Of a DNA stretch of 64,000 bases, positions 59,747 to 64,000 are shown piece after piece. The notes beneath the pieces were generated by a model. The model had not been told where the DNA came from and did no database searches. It saw only the letters and a program-made list of their open reading frames with translations. Every line of letters begins with the position of its first letter. The stretch's first letter is position 1. Both the position numbers and the translations under genes were made by a program. The stretch is from Oerskovia enterophila (GTDB taxonomy: Bacteria > Actinomycetota > Actinomycetes > Actinomycetales > Cellulomonadaceae). The stretch is taken from the NCBI RefSeq assembly GCF_001692445.1, contig NZ_MAQA01000016.1:21234-85233 (forward strand). Direction: 5' to 3'.

Positions 59747-62317
59747 TCAGCGCACCCCGAGCACGAACGGGTAGACCGCCGCGGCTCCTGCCTGGCGCAG
59801 GAGGCGGGCGGCGACCGTGAGGGTCCAGCCCGAGTCGGTGTAGTCGTCGACCAGGAGGATGCGGCGTCCTGCGAGCCCCGCCATCGCGGGGCCCGAGAGC
59901 TCGAGCCCCAGACGCTCGACGACCCCGGCCAGGCGCATGGCCGAGTTCACGTCGTGTCGGCCGGGCTGCTCACGGCCCGGCACAGGACCGACCGAGCCGA
60001 CGAGCGGCCGGTCGAGGTAGCGCGCGAGCCCGCCCGCCAGGTGCTGGACCAGGTGCGGGCGCGTGGCCGACCGCACGGACACGACGCCGTCGAGCAGGAG
60101 GCGGCGCGCGGGAGCGTCGGTCCCGGCAGCCGCCGCGGCGTCGTCGACAGCATCGCCGGTCCCGGCGGTCTCACCGTCCGTGGCGGCGGGCGCGTACAGC
60201 GCGTCCCACTCGTCGAGCACGCGCGCTGCCGCGCGACGCAGCGCGACGGGGGTCTCGCCGTCGGGCACACCGGGGGCGAAGAGCTCACGCAGCGGACCCG
60301 ACCATCCGAGCCCGTCGAGGCGCGCGACGGCTCGGCCCGGGGACGCGAGCTCCTCGGGGGACAGGCGTCCCTTGAGGTCAAGTCCCATCCGGTCGAGGCC
60401 CGTGGGCCACTGGCGACGGGCCACGACCTCGACGCCCGGGCGGTCCATGTCGGCGCGCGCCGCGGAGACGGCCTCGGCGTCGGGTGCCGCGGGCAGGTCC
60501 ACGCCGCCGCAGCGGTCGCACCGGCCGCACGTCCAGCCCGGCTCGAGCTCGGGGTCGTCGAGGGTCGCGCGCAGGAACGCCATGCGGCAGCCGCTCGTGG
60601 CCTCGTAGTCGATCATGGAGCGCTGCTCGGCGAGCCGGGTCTGCTCGACGCGCGCGTAGCGGTCGGCGTCGTAGACCCAGGGCTGACCGGTCGAGACCCA
60701 GCCGCCCTTGACGCGACGGACCGCGCCGTCGACGTCGAGGACCTTGAGCATGGTCTCGAGGCGCGAGCGCTTGAGGTCGACCTGGGTCTCGAGGGCCGCG
60801 ACCGACTGCGTCCCGCCGCCCGCCTCGAGGGCTGCGAGGGTCTCGCGGACCTGACGCTCGGCGGGGAACGCGAGCGAGCCGAAGTACTCCCAGATGCGCC
60901 GGTCCTCCTCGCCGGGCAGCAGCACCACGACCGCGCTGTCGACGCCACGCCCGGCACGACCGACCTGCTGGTAGTACGCGATGGGCGACGACGGGGCGCC
61001 CAGGTGCACGACGAACGCGAGGTCCGGCTTGTCGAAGCCCATGCCGAGCGCCGAGGTCGCGATGAGCGCCTTGACCCGGTTCTCCTTGAGGTCGGCCTCG
61101 AGCTGTTCGCGCTCGGTCGTGTCGGTCTGGCCCGTGTACGCGGCCACGGCCAGCCCGGTCGCTCGCAGCTGGCTCGCGACCTGTTCGGCGGCCGAGACCG
61201 TGAGGCAGTAGACGATCCCCGAGCCGTCGACGTCCTGGAGCGTCTCGGCGAGCCACGCGATGCGGCTGGGCTGGTCCGGCAGGTTGAGCACGGCCAGGTG
61301 CAGCGACTCGCGGTCGAGACCGCCGCGCAGCACGAGCACGTCCTCGCGCGGGCCGGCGGGCGCCCCGGCGGCGGCGTCACCGGGGGCAGCCGCCGGGGCG
61401 CCGGCCGCGCCGTGGCCGACCGACGCGCCCGTGACCCCGAGCTGCTCGGCGACGTCGGCGGTCACGCGCTCGTTGGCGGTCGCGGTCGTGGCGAGCACCG
61501 GGATGCCCGGCGGCAGGTCCGCGAGGAGGGTGCGGATGCGGCGGTAGTCGGGACGGAAGTCGTGGCCCCAGTCCGAGATGCAGTGCGCCTCGTCGATGAC
61601 CACGAGGCCCGCGTCGGCAGCGAGCCGGGGGAGCACCTCGTCGCGGAAGCCGGGGTTGTTGAGCCGCTCGGGCGAGCAGAGCAGGACGTCGACCTCGCCC
61701 GCGGCGATCGCGGCGTGCACGTCGTCCCACTCGGTCATGTTCGACGAGTTGATCGTCACGGCGCGGATCCCGGCGCGGGCCGCGGCCGAGATCTGGTCGC
61801 GCATCAGGGCCAGGAGAGGCGAGACGATGACCGTGGGCCCCGCGCCGCGCGAGCGCAGCAGCGAGGTCGCGACGAAGTAGACGGCCGACTTGCCCCACCC
61901 GGTGCGCTGGACCACGAGGGCCCGACGGCGGAACGCGACCAGGGCTTCGATCGCGAGCCACTGGTCGTCGCGCAGCTTCGCGTCGTCGCGACCGACGAGC
62001 GAGCGCAGCGCGGTCTCGGCTTCCTCGCGCAGGTCCTTGCCCTCGAGGAGACCGCGCAGCATGGCGACCTTGGCGAGCCGCGCGGCGTCGGCCGCCGAGA
62101 CGGCGTCGGCTGTGGCACCCGGCGTCGGGGCGGCAGCGGGCTCCGCCGCGGTCGGCGACGGGCGAGCGGCGCTCGCGCCGACGGACGCGCGTCGTGGCGC
62201 GGCCCCCGTGTCGTCGGGGACCGGGGGCTCGTCGTACAGGTCGGCAGGCGGCTCCGACGCGAAGTCGGGAGGGAGGTCGGCGTACGGGTCGTGCTGGTCA
62301 CGGGGGAACGAGGTCAC
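59747..62317 (-). CDS. RecQ-family DNA helicase with C-terminal phosphoribosyltransferase-like domain
   Basis: 856 residues. A Pro/Ala-rich N-terminal tail (about 85 residues) precedes the helicase core: VQRTGWGKSAVYFVA (Walker A), VVIDEAHCISDWGHDFRPDY, VLATTATAN, ATSALGMGFDKPDL and HLGAPSSPIAYYQQVGRAGRG. A zinc-binding cysteine set follows (SGCRMAFL, CGRCDRC). The last 170 residues contain a PRPP-loop motif RRILLVDDYTDSGWTLTVAARLL, as in ComF-type phosphoribosyltransferases; no HRDC domain is seen. An Ala/Gly-rich insert splits the helicase lobes. GTG 62317 has TACGAT six bases upstream. Confidence 0.92.
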   Translation of the reverse strand: MTSFPRDQHDPYADLPPDFASEPPADLYDEPPVPDDTGAAPRRASVGASAARPSPTAAEPAAAPTPGATADAVSAADAARLAKVAMLRGLLEGKDLREEAETALRSLVGRDDAKLRDDQWLAIEALVAFRRRALVVQRTGWGKSAVYFVATSLLRSRGAGPTVIVSPLLALMRDQISAAARAGIRAVTINSSNMTEWDDVHAAIAAGEVDVLLCSPERLNNPGFRDEVLPRLAADAGLVVIDEAHCISDWGHDFRPDYRRIRTLLADLPPGIPVLATTATANERVTADVAEQLGVTGASVGHGAAGAPAAAPGDAAAGAPAGPREDVLVLRGGLDRESLHLAVLNLPDQPSRIAWLAETLQDVDGSGIVYCLTVSAAEQVASQLRATGLAVAAYTGQTDTTEREQLEADLKENRVKALIATSALGMGFDKPDLAFVVHLGAPSSPIAYYQQVGRAGRGVDSAVVVLLPGEEDRRIWEYFGSLAFPAERQVRETLAALEAGGGTQSVAALETQVDLKRSRLETMLKVLDVDGAVRRVKGGWVSTGQPWVYDADRYARVEQTRLAEQRSMIDYEATSGCRMAFLRATLDDPELEPGWTCGRCDRCGGVDLPAAPDAEAVSAARADMDRPGVEVVARRQWPTGLDRMGLDLKGRLSPEELASPGRAVARLDGLGWSGPLRELFAPGVPDGETPVALRRAAARVLDEWDALYAPAATDGETAGTGDAVDDAAAAAGTDAPARRLLLDGVVSVRSATRPHLVQHLAGGLARYLDRPLVGSVGPVPGREQPGRHDVNSAMRLAGVVERLGLELSGPAMAGLAGRRILLVDDYTDSGWTLTVAARLLRQAGAAAVYPFVLGVR

Positions 62318-62323
62318 CCAGCG

Positions 62324-62329
62324 ATCGTA
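62324..62329 (-). promoter_or_regulatory. -10 element of leaderless recQ promoter
   Basis: TACGAT on the minus strand, six bases (CGCTGG), then GTG 62317. Confidence 0.5.
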
Positions 62330-62398
62330 GGCGCAGGGTGGGACACCGCGTGCTCGGTGCACAGGCCCGGTGCCCAGGTGCGGCGGTGTGCCACGAGC

Positions 62399-62436
62399 GC
62401 GGCCCGGTGCCGTTCCGTCGAACGGCACCGGGCCGC
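62399..62436 (-). terminator. Hairpin terminator after the alcohol dehydrogenase gene
   Basis: Perfect 16-bp stem (GCGGCCCGGTGCCGTT and complement) with a six-base loop, about 40 bases past the dehydrogenase stop on the minus strand. Confidence 0.75.
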
Positions 62437-62477
62437 GGGGCCGGGCAGGGTGGGCGGGCAGCCCCGCACGAGCCTCG

Positions 62478-63509
62478 TCAGGAGTGCATGTCCATGACGA
62501 CGCGGCCGTCGATCTTGCCCTTCTCCATCTCGCTGAAGATGTCGTTGACGTCGCTCAGCGGGCGCACGGTGTAGGTCGGGCTGACCTTGCCGCGCGCGAA
62601 GAAGTCGAGCGCCTCGGCCATGTCCTTGCGCGTCCCGACGATCGAGCCGCGGACCGTGAGGCCGAAGAGGACCGTCGTGAAGATGTCGAGCGGGAACTTC
62701 TCGGGCGGCAGCCCGACCAGGGAGACCGTGCCGCCGCGGCGCAGCGCGCCGACGGCCTGCGGGAACGCGTGGGCGTTGACCGCGGTCACGAGGGCTCCGT
62801 GCACGCCGCCCTCGGTCTTCTCCTGGATCTCGGCCGCGGGGTCGGCCGACGTGGCCGCGTTGACCGTGACCTCGGCGCCGTGCTTGCGCGCCAGGGCGAG
62901 CTTCTCGTCGTCCACGTCGACCGCGGCGACGCGGCGCCCCATGGCCACGGCGTACTGGACGGCGATGTGCCCGAGTCCGCCGATGCCCGAGATCAGGACC
63001 CACTCGCCGGGCTGGGTGTCGGTCTGCTTGAGGCCCTTGTAGACCGTGACGCCCGCGCACAGGATCGGCCCCACGGCTGCGTCCTCGACGCCCTCGGGGA
63101 TGATCGGGGCATAGCGTGAGTCGACGAGCATGTACTGGCCGAACGAGCCGTCGACCGAGTAGCCGCCGTTCTTCTGGTGCGGGCAGAGGGTCTCCCACCC
63201 GGTCTCGCAGTACTCGCACTCGCCGCACGCGCTCCACAGCCAGGCGTTGCCGACCTTGTCCCCGACCTTGACGCGCGTGACCTGGTCGCCGACCGCGACG
63301 ACGGTGCCGACGCCCTCGTGGCCCGGCACGAACGGCGGGGACGGCTTGACGGGCCAGTCGCCGTGGGCTGCGTGCAGGTCGGTGTGACAGACGCCGGTGT
63401 AGTCGACCTTGACGAGCGCTTCGAGGGGTCCGGGGGTGGGGATCTCGATCTCGTCGATCGTGAGCGGCTCGGCGAACGTGTGGACGACGGCTGCCTTCAT
63501 GGTGCTCAT
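62478..63509 (-). CDS. Zinc-dependent alcohol dehydrogenase (AdhP/AdhA type)
   Basis: 343 residues. Interconverts primary alcohols and aldehydes with NAD. Catalytic zinc ligands lie in YTGVCHTDLHA (Cys), PGHEGVGTV (His-Glu) and VGPILCAGVTVYKGL (Cys); the structural zinc is held by four cysteines in WSACGECEYCETGWETLC; the cofactor motif is ISGIGGLGHIAVQYA. The sequence is closest to the short propanol-preferring AdhP group used in ethanol metabolism. ATG with GGAGGAG upstream. A CRP-type palindrome lies about 170 bases upstream, hinting at cAMP-linked control. Confidence 0.94.
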   Translation of the reverse strand: MSTMKAAVVHTFAEPLTIDEIEIPTPGPLEALVKVDYTGVCHTDLHAAHGDWPVKPSPPFVPGHEGVGTVVAVGDQVTRVKVGDKVGNAWLWSACGECEYCETGWETLCPHQKNGGYSVDGSFGQYMLVDSRYAPIIPEGVEDAAVGPILCAGVTVYKGLKQTDTQPGEWVLISGIGGLGHIAVQYAVAMGRRVAAVDVDDEKLALARKHGAEVTVNAATSADPAAEIQEKTEGGVHGALVTAVNAHAFPQAVGALRRGGTVSLVGLPPEKFPLDIFTTVLFGLTVRGSIVGTRKDMAEALDFFARGKVSPTYTVRPLSDVNDIFSEMEKGKIDGRVVMDMHS

Positions 63510-63676
63510 GTCTCTCCTCCAGGAGCGGACACCGGGGCGGGGTCGAGCCGTTCGTCGACGAGGCGCGACGAGGCGCGACGGGACGCGCTTCGCGTCCGGT
63601 GGTGTCCGGTCCTTCGACCGTATCCGAGCGTGTTCGGGGCCGCTCGCGCAAGGTCCGGCACACCGGACGAAGCTCC

Positions 63677-63696
63677 CTTGTGAAGATCATCACAAG
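63677..63696. promoter_or_regulatory. CRP/GlxR-type palindrome upstream of the alcohol dehydrogenase gene
   Basis: CTTGTGA-AGATCA-TCACAAG contains the exact CRP consensus TGTGA-N6-TCACA. It lies in the 200-bp gap between the end of the membrane-protein gene and the dehydrogenase start. Confidence 0.65.
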
Positions 63697-63711
63697 CAAT
63701 ATCGGTGCAGT

Positions 63712-64000
63712 TCAGGCGGCCTTTCTGGACCTGCCCGAGGCCCGTCGTCGCTCGACGACGAGAGCCAGCAGCGCGCCGACCAGCGCGACCCACTCGCTCA
63801 CCGCGGCCGTGACCTGCTGGACCCCGCCGACCGTCTCGTTCACGGTGAAGAACCCGACCGTCGTCGAGAGGTAGAACGCGCCGAGCGTCGCGACCGAGAA
63901 GCCGATCGCCCCGAGCAGCGGCAGCCAGTGGCGCCAGACCAGCACGAGCAGACCGAGCACGAACCCCGCGACCGCGTTGAGCAGGAACAGCGGGCCGACG
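63712..64000 (-). CDS. Membrane protein, 3' end only
   Basis: The last 96 codons of a gene that enters from the right edge. Three hydrophobic stretches are visible (LFLLNAVAGFVLGLLVLVW, LPLLGAIGFSVATLGAFYL and WVALVGALLALVV) separated by short loops (STTVGFFTVNETVGGVQQVT), ending in the basic tail ERRRASGRSRKAA. Not recognised. The next gene on the same strand is the alcohol dehydrogenase, about 200 bases downstream. Confidence 0.65.
   Translation of the reverse strand, partial: VGPLFLLNAVAGFVLGLLVLVWRHWLPLLGAIGFSVATLGAFYLSTTVGFFTVNETVGGVQQVTAAVSEWVALVGALLALVVERRRASGRSRKAA

Noticed and set aside
63560..63597. Tandem AGGCGCGACG pair and a small GGACGCG hairpin upstream of the alcohol dehydrogenase gene
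   Set aside because: Two copies only and a 7-bp stem in GC-rich DNA; too weak to call a regulatory element.

Overview
This 64-kb window is a gene-dense, high-GC actinobacterial chromosome segment. GTG starts are frequent, many genes overlap by one to four bases, and many promoters carry a TANNNT -10 element placed six or seven bases before the start codon. The MraZ-to-DivIVA order without ftsA, the SepF and DUF3040 proteins, the LexA/LysM pair and the MurE specificity loop (DDPH) suggest Micrococcales, perhaps a Cellulomonas/Oerskovia-like organism. The genus is an inference from gene content only. No tRNA, rRNA, CRISPR array, prophage or insertion sequence was seen.

Left part (1-14.5 kb): the 5' end of an Hsp90-family gene with an overlapping YbjN-like gene, miaA-dapF, an RsmC-like methyltransferase, hflX, a DinG-type helicase, L-lactate dehydrogenase, lexA with its divergent SOS-controlled LysM gene, nrdR, an aldo/keto reductase, a DUF5302 gene and serA. 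A promoter with an operator-like inverted repeat, followed by a hairpin-rich stretch, lies between the LysM gene and nrdR.

Middle (14.5-30.6 kb): a HelD-like helicase; a three-gene signalling group (receiver-PP2C phosphatase, CHASE3/HAMP histidine kinase, stand-alone receiver); a PAC2 protein; a cold-shock protein; a spermidine-synthase-like protein; an SOS-box-controlled HEPN protein with DNA polymerase IV; DUF3040; and a leftward MoxR-DUF58-transglutaminase operon.

The division and cell-wall cluster fills 30.8-51.3 kb on the plus strand: mraZ, rsmH, ftsL, ftsI, murE, murF, mraY, murD, ftsW, murG, murC, ftsQ, ftsZ, pgeF, sepF, yggT, divIVA and a DksA-like gene. These make lipid II, flip and polymerise it, build the Z-ring and mark the poles. 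Repeats typical of an MraZ operator precede mraZ. ftsZ has its own promoter and a repeat-containing leader.

Right part (51.3-64 kb): lspA-rluD, a GNAT acetyltransferase, dnaE, a PPOX-class oxidoreductase, an S4-domain protein, hisD, a RecQ helicase with a C-terminal phosphoribosyltransferase-like domain, a zinc alcohol dehydrogenase preceded by a CRP-type palindrome, and the 3' end of a membrane-protein gene. Most gene ends are marked by long, nearly perfect GC-rich hairpins without a U-tract.
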